Assembly (NCBI GenBank): GCA_945868475.1
Contig: CAMBLM010000006.1
Span: 62,001-126,000 of the forward strand
Source of the DNA: an uncultured Ruminococcus sp.
Lineage (GTDB): Bacteria > Bacillota > Clostridia > Oscillospirales > Ruminococcaceae
DNA length: 64,000 nucleotides
Reading direction: 5' to 3'
The position numbers and the translations under genes are program-made. Below the pieces are notes generated by a model. The model worked only from the letters and a program-made list of their open reading frames with translations. It ran no database searches and had not been told where the DNA came from. Positions 8,844 through 17,588 of the stretch are shown here, piece by piece. The number at the start of each line of letters is the position of its first letter. Within the stretch, counting starts at the first letter, position 1.

Positions 8844-8920
8844 AGGGCGTAATTCTCTGCATTTACTCTATATTGTAATACAAAAACACGAAAAAGTCAA
8901 CGAAAAAATCTAAATTTCTC

Positions 8921-8949
8921 TTGAAGAAGTGATTTTGTTATGATAGAAT
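8921..8949 (+). promoter_or_regulatory. Sigma-A-type promoter for mannosylglucose phosphorylase
   Basis: TTGAAG (8921-8926), a 17-base spacer and TAGAAT (8944-8949), about 40 bases before the start codon. Confidence 0.7.
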
Positions 8950-8989
8950 AAAATTAAAGCAGAAATCGCTTAGAAAGGAAGTTTTGCCA

Positions 8990-10174
8990 ATGTCCGAATT
9001 CAACGAAAGAAAAGCAAAAGTTTTTGACTCTTATGAAAAGCTCATCAGCCGTAAAAATGAAAAGACCGATTATATGGGCGGCGCTTATGACCGCTATAAG
9101 TACCCGGTTCTCACCGCTGACCACGCCCCTGTGATCTGGAGATATGACCTTGATCCCGAAACAAACCCATTCTTTATGGAACGCCTCGGTATCAATGCTG
9201 TTCTCAACTCCGGTGCCATCGAACTCAACGGCAAATTCTACCTCGTCGCAAGAGTAGAGGGCAACGACAGAAAGTCATTCTTCGCAGTTGCCGAGAGCGA
9301 CAGCCCCGTTGACGGCTTCCGCTTCTGGGACTACCCCGTTCTTCTCCCCGATACCAATCCCGAGGAAACCAACGTTTATGATATGCGTCTGACCAAGCAC
9401 GAGGACGGCTATATCTACGGTGTTTTCTGCTCCGAGAGCAAGGATACATCTTCCAACGACCTCTCCGCAGCAGTTGCACAGGCAGGCATCGTCCGCACAA
9501 AGGACCTCAAAACGTGGGAAAGACTCCCCAACCTTAAATCAAAGTCCCCACAGCAGAGAAACGTTGTCCTCCACCCGGAATTCGTAAACGGAATGTATGC
9601 ATTCTATACACGTCCGCAGGATGACTTCATCCAGACAGGCTCGGGCGGCGGCGTTTGCTTCGGACTTGCAAAGGATATCACCAACGCTGAGATCTGCACA
9701 GAGGAAACAGTTATCTCTCCAAGAGTTTACCATACCATCACAGAGGTAAAGAACGGCGCAGGCGCAGTTCCTATAAAGACACCAAAGGGCTGGATACATA
9801 TTGCCCACGGCGTAAGAAATACAGCCGCAGGACTTCGCTATGTTATCTACGTCTTTGCGACCGACCTTAACGACCCGTCCAAGCTCATCGCATCACCCTC
9901 GGGACTTTTCATCGCCCCACACGGCGAGGAAAGAGTGGGCGACGTTTCAAACGTTGTGTTCACAAACGGTGCTATCGTCCGTGAAAACGGTGACGTTTAT
10001 ATCTACTATGCTTCTTCCGATACAAGAGTACACGTTGCATCAACAACAGTTGAAAAGCTTATGGACTATACTTTCAACACCCCGTCCGACCCTCTCCGCT
10101 CCGTAGACTGCGTAAAGCAGAGATATGAACTTATCTCGAAGAACCTCGAATATATGAAGAATCATAAGGACTAA
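8990..10174 (+). CDS. 4-O-beta-D-mannosyl-D-glucose phosphorylase (GH130)
   Basis: Cytoplasmic inverting phosphorylase that splits mannosyl-beta-1,4-glucose with phosphate to mannose 1-phosphate and glucose, the last step of the epimerase route of mannan use. The 394-residue length and the sequence ([57 protein letters not shown] with the likely catalytic Asp, [19 protein letters not shown]) match the GH130 subfamily 1 enzymes studied in Ruminococcus albus. I chose ATG 8990 because AAAGGA lies 10 bases before it. It is monocistronic here, behind a good promoter and two LacI-like sites. Epimerase and mannosidase partners are not in the window. Confidence 0.93.
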   Translation: MSEFNERKAKVFDSYEKLISRKNEKTDYMGGAYDRYKYPVLTADHAPVIWRYDLDPETNPFFMERLGINAVLNSGAIELNGKFYLVARVEGNDRKSFFAVAESDSPVDGFRFWDYPVLLPDTNPEETNVYDMRLTKHEDGYIYGVFCSESKDTSSNDLSAAVAQAGIVRTKDLKTWERLPNLKSKSPQQRNVVLHPEFVNGMYAFYTRPQDDFIQTGSGGGVCFGLAKDITNAEICTEETVISPRVYHTITEVKNGAGAVPIKTPKGWIHIAHGVRNTAAGLRYVIYVFATDLNDPSKLIASPSGLFIAPHGEERVGDVSNVVFTNGAIVRENGDVYIYYASSDTRVHVASTTVEKLMDYTFNTPSDPLRSVDCVKQRYELISKNLEYMKNHKD

Positions 10175-10222
10175 AAGGGCAAAAACATTACGCAGACCGT
10201 GTAATACCAACAAATAAAAACA

Positions 10223-10305
10223 GGCGCAATTCAAATAAAAAAGATAAAACGAAATGAGAGATCAAATTTCGTTTTACCCAAAATGTGAATTGCGCCTTTT
10301 CTTTT
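10223..10305 (+). terminator. Terminator hairpin of the GAATTGCGCC repeat family, copy 1
   Basis: The outer arms GGCGCAATTCA (10223-10233) and TGAATTGCGCC (10286-10296) pair, and inside them AAAACGAAAT pairs with ATTTCGTTTT. A T-rich run (TTTTCTTTTT) follows. A second copy with the same outer arms and the same ACGAAAT core lies at 34725-34786, so this is a repeat as well as the terminator of the phosphorylase gene. Confidence 0.8.
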
Positions 10306-10345
10306 TATAAATCAAACAACAAAACGGTGTATTTATTGCAAATAA

Positions 10346-10374
10346 TTGACAAAATTCCTCATAAATGGTAAAAT
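10346..10374 (+). promoter_or_regulatory. Consensus promoter of the small toxin-like gene
   Basis: TTGACA (10346-10351), 17 bases, TAAAAT (10369-10374). Transcription would start near 10381, right at the GGGCATACC sequence that pairs with the 3' end of the message. Confidence 0.85.
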
Positions 10375-10438
10375 AAAATTATGGGCATACCTGAACGGTA
10401 GGCGGTCGATTCCTGCTCCCGGAAAGGAGCGTTGCTTT

Positions 10439-10519
10439 ATGAGTATAATTGAAGTACTTACTTTAGGCATACTTATCTGCGATATCATCAAGATACTGCT
10501 TGAAAGCAAAAAGAAATAA
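10439..10519 (+). CDS. Putative type I toxin: 26-residue hydrophobic peptide
   Basis: Tiny gene encoding M-S-I-I-E-V-L-T-L-G, a hydrophobic stretch (ILICDIIKILL) and a basic tail (ESKKK), the layout of membrane-active Fst/TxpA/holin-like peptides. The ribosome binding site AAAGGAGC (10423-10430) can be hidden by the upstream GCTCC (10415-10419). A consensus promoter precedes it, and a second consensus promoter faces it from the 3' side on the minus strand. The 5' leader can also pair with the 3' untranslated region in three blocks. It is too short for standard gene callers. The function is inferred from architecture, not tested. Confidence 0.78.
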   Translation: MSIIEVLTLGILICDIIKILLESKKK

Positions 10520-10600
10520 CCGCCCAGAGCGACCAAACTTGGACGGTTAATTCTTAACACCATATTGGGGAGCGACCGTCTATCGGTATGCCCTCTTTGT
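10508..10600 (-). ncRNA. Putative antisense RNA (antitoxin) to the toxin message
   Basis: It is driven by the consensus minus-strand promoter at 10607-10635, with a start expected near 10600. The hairpin AACCGTCC ... GGGCGGTT (arms around 10549-10541 and 10523-10516) followed by TATTTCTTTTT would end it near 10508, giving an RNA of about 90 bases. It would be fully complementary to the last few toxin codons and the 3' untranslated region, the overlap geometry of the RatA/TxpA system. Confidence 0.7.
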
Positions 10601-10606
10601 ATCTTT

Positions 10607-10635
10607 ATTATAAGGCTTTTAAGCAAAAATGTCAA
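10607..10635 (-). promoter_or_regulatory. Consensus promoter for the antisense RNA
   Basis: Read on the minus strand it is TTGACA (10635-10630), 17 bases, TATAAT (10612-10607), a perfect match at both hexamers and the best promoter in the window. Confidence 0.85.
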
Positions 10636-10708
10636 GTGCTGTTTCATATTTTGTCACGCCCCCAAACTAAAATAACAAAACCCCCTTTATTTTTTCCGAA
10701 ATTTGAGT

Positions 10709-10772
10709 TATAATATTTTTATAGGTCAGATCAAGGCTGACAAAGCGCCGACCGATACAGCTCGGCGTTTTT
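10709..10772 (+). promoter_or_regulatory. Promoter and leader with terminator/attenuator before nadE
   Basis: TATAAT at 10709-10714 is preceded by only a weak -35 region. About 30 bases later there is a small stem (GTCAG/CTGAC, ~10725-10741) and then a terminator: GCGCCGA ... TCGGCG (10745-10767) with seven T. It lies between the likely start of transcription and the nadE ribosome binding site (AAGGAGC, 10787-10793), a layout expected of transcription attenuation. I do not recognise a known NAD riboswitch. Confidence 0.5.
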
Positions 10773-10801
10773 TTATTCTGTAAAATAAGGAGCAAAATAA
10801 T

Positions 10802-12694
10802 ATGAAAGACGGTTTTATCCGATGCGCCGCCATCACACCCGATATAAAAGTCGCAGACTGCAATTACAACGCCGAACAGATCATCACTCTCGCAAGACAG
10901 GCTGCCGAAAAAGACGTCTGCGCCGCTGTTTTCCCCGAGCTTTGCATAACGGGATACACCTGCGGTGACCTTTTCCTGCACAAGACGCTGCTCGACAGCG
11001 CAAAACAGGCACTTCTGTCTATCGCAGAGGAAACGTCAGACCTTGATATCCTCATTTTCGTCGGACTTCCCGTTTCATTCGGCGGAAAGCTTTACAACTG
11101 CGCCGCTGCCGTCAAGAGCGGAACGATACTCGGTCTTGTCCCGAAGATAAATATCCCGAACTACAGCGAATTCTATGAAGCGCGTCACTTCGCCTCGGGC
11201 GAGGGCGTTTATGGAAACATTGAAAGCCTTGACAATGCGCCGATAGGTCAGCTCCTTTTTGAGAGCAATATCGAGGGACTCGTTTTTTCCGCAGAAATAT
11301 GCGAGGACTTGTGGGTAGCCGAGCCGCCCTCCTGCGACCTTGCTGCGGCAGGCGCAACAGTTATCTGCAACCTCTCCGCTTCGGACGAGGTCATCGGCAA
11401 GAGCGAATACCGCCGTCAGCTTGTAAAGTCCCAGTCGGCACGTCTTGTCTGCGGCTATATCTATGCCGATGCAGGACTTGGCGAATCAACGCAGGATATG
11501 GTCTTCAGCGGTCACAACCTTATATGCGACAACGGAACTCTTATCGCCGAGAGCAAGAAATTCACCACAGGCATAACTTACTCCGAAATAGACATTCAGC
11601 GTATCGACAGTGAACGCCGCAGAATGAACACCTTCCCGCAGTTTGCAAAGCAGGACTACCGCCGCGTGAAGTTAGGGCTTACTCAGCGTGATATCACCCT
11701 CACAAGAAAATATGAGCCTATGCCGTTCGTCCCGAGCGACAAGACCGACCTCGAATCACGCTGCGAGGATATCCTTACAATGCAGGCAACGGGACTTATG
11801 ACCCGACTCCGCCATATCGGCTGCAGGAACGCCGTTATCGGACTTTCGGGAGGACTGGACAGCACACTCGCGCTCATCGTCACAGTCCACGCATTTGATA
11901 TGCTCGGACTTGACCGCAAGGGTATCACAGCCGTTACAATGCCCTGCTTCGGCACGACAAAGCGCACCAAGAGCAACGCCTGCAAGCTTGCCGAGGCATA
12001 CGGAGCAACGCTTATCGAAGTAAATATTTCCGCTGCTGTCCGTCAGCACTTCGCCGATATCGGACAGAGCGAGGACGTTCACGATGTCACCTACGAAAAC
12101 GGTCAGGCTCGCGAACGCACTCAGGTCCTTATGGATATCGCAAACAAGCAGAACGGCATCGTTATCGGCACAGGCGACCTTTCCGAGCTTGCACTCGGCT
12201 GGGCGACCTACAACGGCGACCATATGTCAATGTACGGCGTGAACGCTTCCGTCCCCAAGACGCTCGTCCGTCACCTCACCGCTTATGAAATGAACACGAC
12301 CGCCGACAGGGAGCTTGCCGCTGTCCTCGCCGATGTTCTCGACACTCCCGTTTCGCCCGAGCTTCTCCCTCCTACCGACGGTGAAATTTCGCAGAAGACC
12401 GAGGATATCGTCGGACCTTATGAGCTTCACGATTTCTTCCTTTACTACTTCGTGCGCTGCACATTTTCGCCCGAAAAGATATTCCGTCTTGCTCAGGCTG
12501 CCTTTAACGGAAAGTTTGACGATGATACTATTAAGAAATGGCTAAGGATCTTTATGCGCCGCTTCTTTACACAGCAGTTCAAGCGCTCCTGCCTGCCCGA
12601 TGCGCCGAAAGTCGGCAGCGTAACGCTCTCACCGCGTGGCGATCTGCGTATGCCGTCCGATGCTTCCGATGCGGCTTTCAGACTCATTTTCTGA
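10802..12694 (+). CDS. nadE: NAD+ synthase, glutamine-hydrolysing
   Basis: Makes NAD+ from nicotinate adenine dinucleotide, ATP and glutamine in the cytoplasm. The N-terminal ~270 residues are a nitrilase-type glutaminase (AAVFPELCITGYTCGDLF with the catalytic Glu, LVPKINIPNYSEFYEARHF with the Lys, GLVFSAEICEDLW with the Cys). The C-terminal part is the ATP-dependent synthetase (GLSGGLDSTLAL phosphate loop at ~350, GTGDLSELALGWATYNGDHM). The 630-residue length is normal for the fused form. ATG 10802 has AAGGAGC upstream. A terminator-like leader precedes it. Confidence 0.96.
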   Translation: MKDGFIRCAAITPDIKVADCNYNAEQIITLARQAAEKDVCAAVFPELCITGYTCGDLFLHKTLLDSAKQALLSIAEETSDLDILIFVGLPVSFGGKLYNCAAAVKSGTILGLVPKINIPNYSEFYEARHFASGEGVYGNIESLDNAPIGQLLFESNIEGLVFSAEICEDLWVAEPPSCDLAAAGATVICNLSASDEVIGKSEYRRQLVKSQSARLVCGYIYADAGLGESTQDMVFSGHNLICDNGTLIAESKKFTTGITYSEIDIQRIDSERRRMNTFPQFAKQDYRRVKLGLTQRDITLTRKYEPMPFVPSDKTDLESRCEDILTMQATGLMTRLRHIGCRNAVIGLSGGLDSTLALIVTVHAFDMLGLDRKGITAVTMPCFGTTKRTKSNACKLAEAYGATLIEVNISAAVRQHFADIGQSEDVHDVTYENGQARERTQVLMDIANKQNGIVIGTGDLSELALGWATYNGDHMSMYGVNASVPKTLVRHLTAYEMNTTADRELAAVLADVLDTPVSPELLPPTDGEISQKTEDIVGPYELHDFFLYYFVRCTFSPEKIFRLAQAAFNGKFDDDTIKKWLRIFMRRFFTQQFKRSCLPDAPKVGSVTLSPRGDLRMPSDASDAAFRLIF

Positions 12695-13058
12695 TTTTTA
12701 CTGCAAAAATTATTGCAATGTGAAATTATTACAATAAAAGCTGTATAAATAAAACATTGATTTTTGTATAATTTTGCTGTACAATAAGTATAGTAATTAA
12801 TCTTTCCTATTTTTTACCTCTTTTCTTTTTTAAAATGTTTTTAATGATAAAAGCAGACGACAAGCTTCGTCTGCTTTTTTCTGTTATATCGATTGGATAA
12901 GTTTGTTAATATTATTTCGGTATTTTGGACATAGAATATATTGATTTGTTTTTTGTTTTAACGAAATTTTTATGTAAACCTTATCAAACCCTTGACTAAA
13001 AACGGCAAATGAATATAATATTAATAGTTAAAATTTTTTCTGCGGAGGAACAAAAATC
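12695..13058 (+). other. Intergenic region with a possible small RNA and the chemoreceptor promoter
   Basis: AT-rich gap. A promoter-like pair TTGATT (12757-12762) and TACAAT (12780-12785) with a 17-base spacer could start a transcript of about 90 bases ending at the terminator GCAGACGA CAAGCT TCGTCTGC plus T run (~12852-12881). The terminator may equally serve nadE. TTGACT (12992-12997) and TATAAT (13014-13019) with a 16-base spacer are the likely promoter of the following chemoreceptor gene. Confidence 0.5.
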
Positions 13059-15020
13059 ATGGCAAAAAAATTAGTAACATTAAAGAAAAAAATCACAATT
13101 TTCACCATTCTGATCTCGGGTATAGGCATGCTGATACTCACTGTCGCGGCTGCCGTTTCGATCTTCACACATTCCAACAAAAACGCGACCGATGCCGTGC
13201 TTGAAGTTGCGGAAGTCGCAGCGGAAAGAGCTTCGTGGGAGGTAACATCTTACTCAAACCTCGCTTCCGAACTCAGCGTAAATGAAATATTATGCGACCC
13301 GAATTCGACCGAGGCTCAGAAGAACGATATCCTCAACAGAAGAGCCGAACAGTACGGACTTCAGCGATGCAACTTCATAGATTCCAACGGTATGGGCATC
13401 GACGGAAATGATTATTCAGACAGAGCCTATTTCCAAGCCGCTATGGACGGCAGAAGCCTTGTTTCCGACCCGCTTATCTCAAAAAGAACGGGCAAACTCA
13501 CGATAATCGTTGCCGCTCCGCTCTGGAAAGACGGAATTGCCGGCGGAACGCCTATCGGCTGCGTTTATGTTGTCCCCGATGAAGAATTCCTCAACGATAT
13601 CGTACGCTCTATCACCTACGGCGAAGAGGGTTCTGCATTCATTCTCTCAAAGGACGGCGTTCTTATCGCAGACAATGACACTGAAAATGTAAAGAACACC
13701 ATAAACTTCAACGAACTCGGCGGAACTGCTGCCGAGCTTGCACAGCAAATGGCTTCAAAAGAAACAGCTTCCTGCCGTGCTGATATCTTCGGTACAAAAA
13801 TGTTTGTCGGCTTTACTCCCGTACCGAATTCAAATGACTGGACACTCGCCGTTTGCGGACCTGTTTCCGAACATATCCAAGCCGCAAATTCAACTATCCT
13901 TATTTGTATTATTATCCTCGCAGCCGTTGCTGTTGTTGCAGGCATTTTTGCCGCAGTTGTCGGAAAACGCATCGGCGACCCTATCCAGAAATGCACCGAC
14001 AGAATACTTCTCCTTTCAAAGGGCGATATTTCGTCCGATGTGCCGAGAGTTAAGTCCGATGATGAAACACAGCTCCTTGCCAACGCTACCGAAACCGTTG
14101 TCAACAGCCTCAGCAGCATTATCCGCGATATCGGCAGAATTCTTGAAAATATGGCGAACGGCGATCTCACCGTCGATACTGAGATCGGCAGTAACCTTTA
14201 CATAGGCGACTATTCGCAGCTTCTCCGCGACCTTGACCTTATCAAGGATAACCTCCGCTCCACAATGGGTCAGATCACGACCGCCGCAGATCAGGTTTCC
14301 TCGGGTTCGGATCAGGTTTCCGCAGGCGCGCAGGCTCTCTCGCAGGGTGCTACCGAGCAGGCAGCCGAGATCGAAACTCTTTCCCAGCGTATCCACGATA
14401 TCTCCGAACAGATCACAGCCAACTCCGATAACTGCGATAAGGCAAGAGAGCTTGTACAGACCACCGCTGATTCAGTCGGAACTGCAAACAGCGATATGAC
14501 GCGCCTTACCGAGGCTATGAACAACATCGATGAAACCTCGCAGCAGATAAGCAATATCATCAAAACTATCGAAGATATCGCATTCCAGACGAATATCCTT
14601 GCGCTCAACGCCGCTGTCGAAGCCGCAAGAGCAGGCGAAGCAGGAAAGGGCTTTGCAGTTGTAGCAGATGAAGTCCGCAACCTCGCTTCAAAATCCGCAG
14701 AAGCCGCAGGCGGCACGGAGGCTCTTATCGCAAAGACCGTCGAAGCTGTCAGAAACGGAACGGAGATCACCTCCGAAACCGCAAAGTCCATGCTTGAAGT
14801 TGCCGAGCTTACCGAAAAGGTCGAAGCTCTCGTTCTCGGCATTGCAGATGCAAGCGACAGCCAGTCCGAAGTCATCGACCATATCTCAACAAGCATCGAG
14901 CAGATCTCGGGCGTTGTTCAGACGAACTCCGCGACCGCAGAGCAGAGTGCCGCTTCAGCAGAAGAGCTTTCAAGTCAGGCTTCGCTCCTCAACGAGCTTA
15001 TGGGCAAATTTACGGTTTGA
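13059..15020 (+). CDS. Methyl-accepting chemotaxis protein with extracellular Cache domain
   Basis: Full-length chemoreceptor, 653 residues. A first transmembrane helix (~15-37) leads to an extracellular Cache-type sensor of ~240 residues ([46 protein letters not shown]). A second helix follows ([20 protein letters not shown], ~280-300), then HAMP-like linkers and the signalling coiled coil with the conserved tip ([40 protein letters not shown]). The C-terminus shows no CheR-tethering pentapeptide. GGAGG lies before ATG 13059. The signal is not deducible; Cache domains usually bind small organic ligands. Confidence 0.95.
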   Translation: MAKKLVTLKKKITIFTILISGIGMLILTVAAAVSIFTHSNKNATDAVLEVAEVAAERASWEVTSYSNLASELSVNEILCDPNSTEAQKNDILNRRAEQYGLQRCNFIDSNGMGIDGNDYSDRAYFQAAMDGRSLVSDPLISKRTGKLTIIVAAPLWKDGIAGGTPIGCVYVVPDEEFLNDIVRSITYGEEGSAFILSKDGVLIADNDTENVKNTINFNELGGTAAELAQQMASKETASCRADIFGTKMFVGFTPVPNSNDWTLAVCGPVSEHIQAANSTILICIIILAAVAVVAGIFAAVVGKRIGDPIQKCTDRILLLSKGDISSDVPRVKSDDETQLLANATETVVNSLSSIIRDIGRILENMANGDLTVDTEIGSNLYIGDYSQLLRDLDLIKDNLRSTMGQITTAADQVSSGSDQVSAGAQALSQGATEQAAEIETLSQRIHDISEQITANSDNCDKARELVQTTADSVGTANSDMTRLTEAMNNIDETSQQISNIIKTIEDIAFQTNILALNAAVEAARAGEAGKGFAVVADEVRNLASKSAEAAGGTEALIAKTVEAVRNGTEITSETAKSMLEVAELTEKVEALVLGIADASDSQSEVIDHISTSIEQISGVVQTNSATAEQSAASAEELSSQASLLNELMGKFTV

Positions 15021-15060
15021 TATGCCCCCAAAGATCTGAAACAAATCATTTGATATAAAA

Positions 15061-15109
15061 AACTCACCGCACAAAGCAAGCAGATCGGCTTTGCGCGGTG
15101 AGTTTTTAT
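15061..15109. terminator. Strong terminator hairpin after the chemoreceptor gene
   Basis: AACTCACCGC (15061-15070) pairs with GCGGTGAGTT (15095-15104), and inner AAAGC/GCTTT extends the stem. It is followed by TTTTTATTTT on the plus strand. Confidence 0.85.
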
Positions 15110-15140
15110 TTTGTCGGAGTTTTCTCTCCTTCTATCACAT

Positions 15141-15173
15141 AAAAAAGCGAAGCCGCCCGATCGGGCAGCTTCG
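15141..15173 (-). terminator. Terminator of the cytidylate kinase-like gene
   Basis: On the minus strand CGAAGC-T-GCCCGATCGGGC-G-GCTTCG forms a stem followed by six T. Confidence 0.8.
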
Positions 15174-15180
15174 TTCATTT

Positions 15181-15789
15181 TTACTTTTCGAGTGATTTCA
15201 GTGCGGCACAGATGATATCCGCTGTTCCGTCGATGCCAAACACCTCGCTGTTGAGCGTGAGGTTGTAGCTTTCGTGTGCCGACCACTTTTTGTCGGTATA
15301 GAAATCATAGTAAAGCTTACGCTGTTTATCGTGTCGCTTTATCTTTGATGCGGCTTCGGATTCGCTTATCTTGTCGCGCTCCATTGTGCGCTTTATTCTC
15401 GCTTCAAGCGGCGCATAGATGAATACCGACAGCAGCTCGCATTCCTGATTGCGGAGTATGTAGTCCGAGCAGCGGCCCACGATAACTGCGTCCTCGGTCT
15501 TGGCGATATCCTTGATTATTTCGCTCTGCGCATTGAAGATAGCATCGTTCGTGCAAAGGTTTATGCCCATAGCCGCACCCGACTGGCTCATTGCGGCGTA
15601 ATACCAAGGATTAGCTGCCTTTTCATCAGCTTCCTTGACAACGCTGTGGCTCATTCCGCTCTTTTCTGCGGCAAGGTCGAGCAGCTTTCTGTCATAATAT
15701 GCATAGCCGAGCTTTTCAGCGACCTTTTCACCAATAAGATGTCCTCCGCTTCCGAACTGACGGCCAATTGTGATTATCTTTTTACTCAT
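15181..15789 (-). CDS. Cytidylate kinase-like family protein
   Basis: 202-residue P-loop nucleotide kinase-like protein. IITIGRQFGSGGHLIGEKVA at the N-terminus is the phosphate-binding loop form typical of this family, which has GRQFGSGG rather than the classical Cmk sequence. AVIVGRCSDYIL (~100) and RIKRTMERDK (~130, lid-like) follow. The family is common in clostridia and its substrate is usually not known. A ribosome binding site (GGAGG) precedes ATG 15789. It is a single gene convergent with the chemoreceptor. Confidence 0.85.
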   Translation of the reverse strand: MSKKIITIGRQFGSGGHLIGEKVAEKLGYAYYDRKLLDLAAEKSGMSHSVVKEADEKAANPWYYAAMSQSGAAMGINLCTNDAIFNAQSEIIKDIAKTEDAVIVGRCSDYILRNQECELLSVFIYAPLEARIKRTMERDKISESEAASKIKRHDKQRKLYYDFYTDKKWSAHESYNLTLNSEVFGIDGTADIICAALKSLEK

Positions 15790-15940
15790 AATATCTCCTC
15801 CTTGGAGAGAAATTTCTCTGTGATTGTATTATATCATATATGCACATAAAATGCAAGAAGTTATTTTAAAATTTTGTATAAGTTACCATATATTTTATCT
15901 ATATTTCGTGCAAAATAGCGTTATTTCGTCATTTTGTATA

Positions 15941-15969
15941 TTGTAAAAAACGGATTTCAATGCTATAAT
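15941..15969 (+). promoter_or_regulatory. Promoter of azlCD
   Basis: TTGTAA (15941-15946), 17 bases, TATAAT (15964-15969). Confidence 0.7.
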
Positions 15970-16034
15970 TATAGGGTTGCCAACAAAAAGGGAGAAATTT
16001 CGGCAATATATGATCTATGAAAAGGGAGAAATAA

Positions 16035-16760
16035 ATGGACAGCACAAAAACTTCGGATTATAAATTCACCGATGGTCTGCGCGATGGGATACCGATAGGG
16101 CTCGGTTATCTTTCCGTTTCGTTCAGCTTTGGAATTGCGGCGGCAGGAAAAGGCATTTCGATCTTCTCCGCACTGCTCATTTCAATGACGAACCTCACCT
16201 CGGCAGGACAGCTCGCAGGTCTTGGCATCATCGCGGCAGGCGGAACGCTCATTGAAATGATACTCACCCAGCTTGTCATCAATATGCGTTATGCACTTAT
16301 GAGCATCTCACTCACGCAAAAGCTTGACAGCAGTTTTACTGTCGGACACCGCCTTGGAACTTCATTCGGTATGACGGACGAAATTTTCGCCGTCGCCGCA
16401 GGCAAAAAGGGCGACATAAACGTGCGGTATATGTACGGTCTGATTTTGATTCCGTTTATATGCTGGAGCTTGGGAACATTCCTCGGTGCAGCGGCAGGCA
16501 ATATCCTCCCCGATATGCTCAAATCCGCACTCGGAATTGCGATCTACGGTATGTTCCTCGCAATATTTATTCCGCCTGCAAGAAAATCTGTCGGCGTTTT
16601 CTCGGTCGTTGCATTTTCTGCGGCAATGAGCTGCTGCTTTAAGTATATCCCTGTTTTCTCGGGAATTTCGAGCGGCTTCTCAATAATTATATGCGCACTG
16701 ACAGCATCTGTCCTCGGCGCGCTCATCTTCCCTAAAAAGGAGGACGAAGCCGATGTCTGA
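16035..16760 (+). CDS. azlC: AzlC family branched-chain amino acid exporter, large subunit
   Basis: Integral membrane protein of 241 residues with several hydrophobic segments. GIPIGLGYLSVSFSFGIAAAGKG is the family's N-terminal signature (first ~40 residues), and INMRYALMSISLTQKL and TDEIFAVAAGKKGD are further conserved blocks. With AzlD it exports branched-chain amino acids (or azaleucine in Bacillus). The gene overlaps azlD by 8 bases and starts after GGGAGAA. Confidence 0.93.
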   Translation: MDSTKTSDYKFTDGLRDGIPIGLGYLSVSFSFGIAAAGKGISIFSALLISMTNLTSAGQLAGLGIIAAGGTLIEMILTQLVINMRYALMSISLTQKLDSSFTVGHRLGTSFGMTDEIFAVAAGKKGDINVRYMYGLILIPFICWSLGTFLGAAAGNILPDMLKSALGIAIYGMFLAIFIPPARKSVGVFSVVAFSAAMSCCFKYIPVFSGISSGFSIIICALTASVLGALIFPKKEDEADV

Positions 16761-17079
16761 TCTTAAAATTTTAGTTTATATCCTTGTAATGGCGCTCGTT
16801 ACATATCTTATAAGAATGATACCGTTCGTACTTTGCAGGAAGAAGATACAGTCGAAATTTTTACAGAATATGCTCTATTATGTGCCATACGCAGTCCTCG
16901 GTGCAATGACGATACCTGCGATACTCTATTCGACCTCGAGCATAATTTCCGCCGTAGTCGGACTCGGCGCGGCTCTGTTCTTCGCATTCAGAAACAAGTC
17001 GCTGATAGTCGTAGCCATAGCCGCCTGCGCAGGTGCGTTTGTGACCGAGCTTATAATGAGCCTTTTGGTTAATGCGTAA
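16753..17079 (+). CDS. azlD: AzlD family branched-chain amino acid exporter, small subunit
   Basis: Small membrane protein (108 residues, about four hydrophobic helices) with the family pattern YLIRMIPFVLCRKK near the N-terminus and LYYVPYAVLGAMTIPAIL. It overlaps the end of azlC and is translationally coupled to it. Its last two residues (N-A) and its stop codon are encoded by the heptad tag of repeat copy C3. Confidence 0.93.
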   Translation: MSDLKILVYILVMALVTYLIRMIPFVLCRKKIQSKFLQNMLYYVPYAVLGAMTIPAILYSTSSIISAVVGLGAALFFAFRNKSLIVVAIAACAGAFVTELIMSLLVNA

Positions 17080-17588
17080 TTCGTAATGCGTAATTATTTT
17101 ATACTAAACACCATTTAAAATTTGGAAAAAATCAAGCCGACAATCCCGAATATATGTGATTTTGGCGCAGATTTTTTCCTGTATTTTATTGGTGTTTAGT
17201 ATTAGTTTCGTAAATCTTAGGCAGGAAACCTATTTCCGTAGAGGTGGATTCTATATCTTTCCGCTGAAATCATCGGATTTTAAACAATTTTTCTGTAGGG
17301 GACGGGTCACCCGCCCCGAATCGCATAAGCGATTTTCAGCGCATATTGTTGTAAGTTTTATAACATAACAAAACACCCCTGATTTTATCTTTTTATCAGA
17401 TAAAATCAGGGGTGTTCGTTTATTTTATAACGCCTTGCGGCGCGGGACGGGAAACCCGTCCCCTACAGAATTCAGACCAAATGTCTGCGTTTTTTACGGT
17501 CGTATATAGAAATTCGCCTTTATAAAGATACGTTTTTTTCTAAAAATTTGCGGAGCAAAATAATTACGCATTACGAATTACGCATTAT
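17070..17588. repeat. Modular intergenic repeat, copy C3 (with a MITE inside)
   Basis: A left heptad tag (17070-17096) carries the azlD stop. It is followed by a MITE-like element (17101-17202), GTAGGGGACGGGTCACCCGC (~17295), AATCGCATAAGCGATT, and a perfect 19-bp hairpin (17372-17390 with 17398-17416). Then come CGCCTTGCGGCGCGGGACGG and GAAACCCGTCCCCTACAG (~17430-17467), and an inverted tag (17562-17588) that supplies the putP stop. It separates two convergent genes; there is no gene in the 505-base gap. Confidence 0.87.
17101..17202 (+). mobile_element. MITE-like palindromic element M1
   Basis: Terminal inverted repeats ATACTAAACACC and GGTGTTTAGTAT enclose imperfectly complementary arms (TTTGGAAAAAATCAAGCC against GCAGATTTTTTCCTG). 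It is 102 bases long with no coding capacity. Related copies are at 24534-24754, 24594-24696, 24842-24943, 28562-28680 and 47765-47940. Confidence 0.78.
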
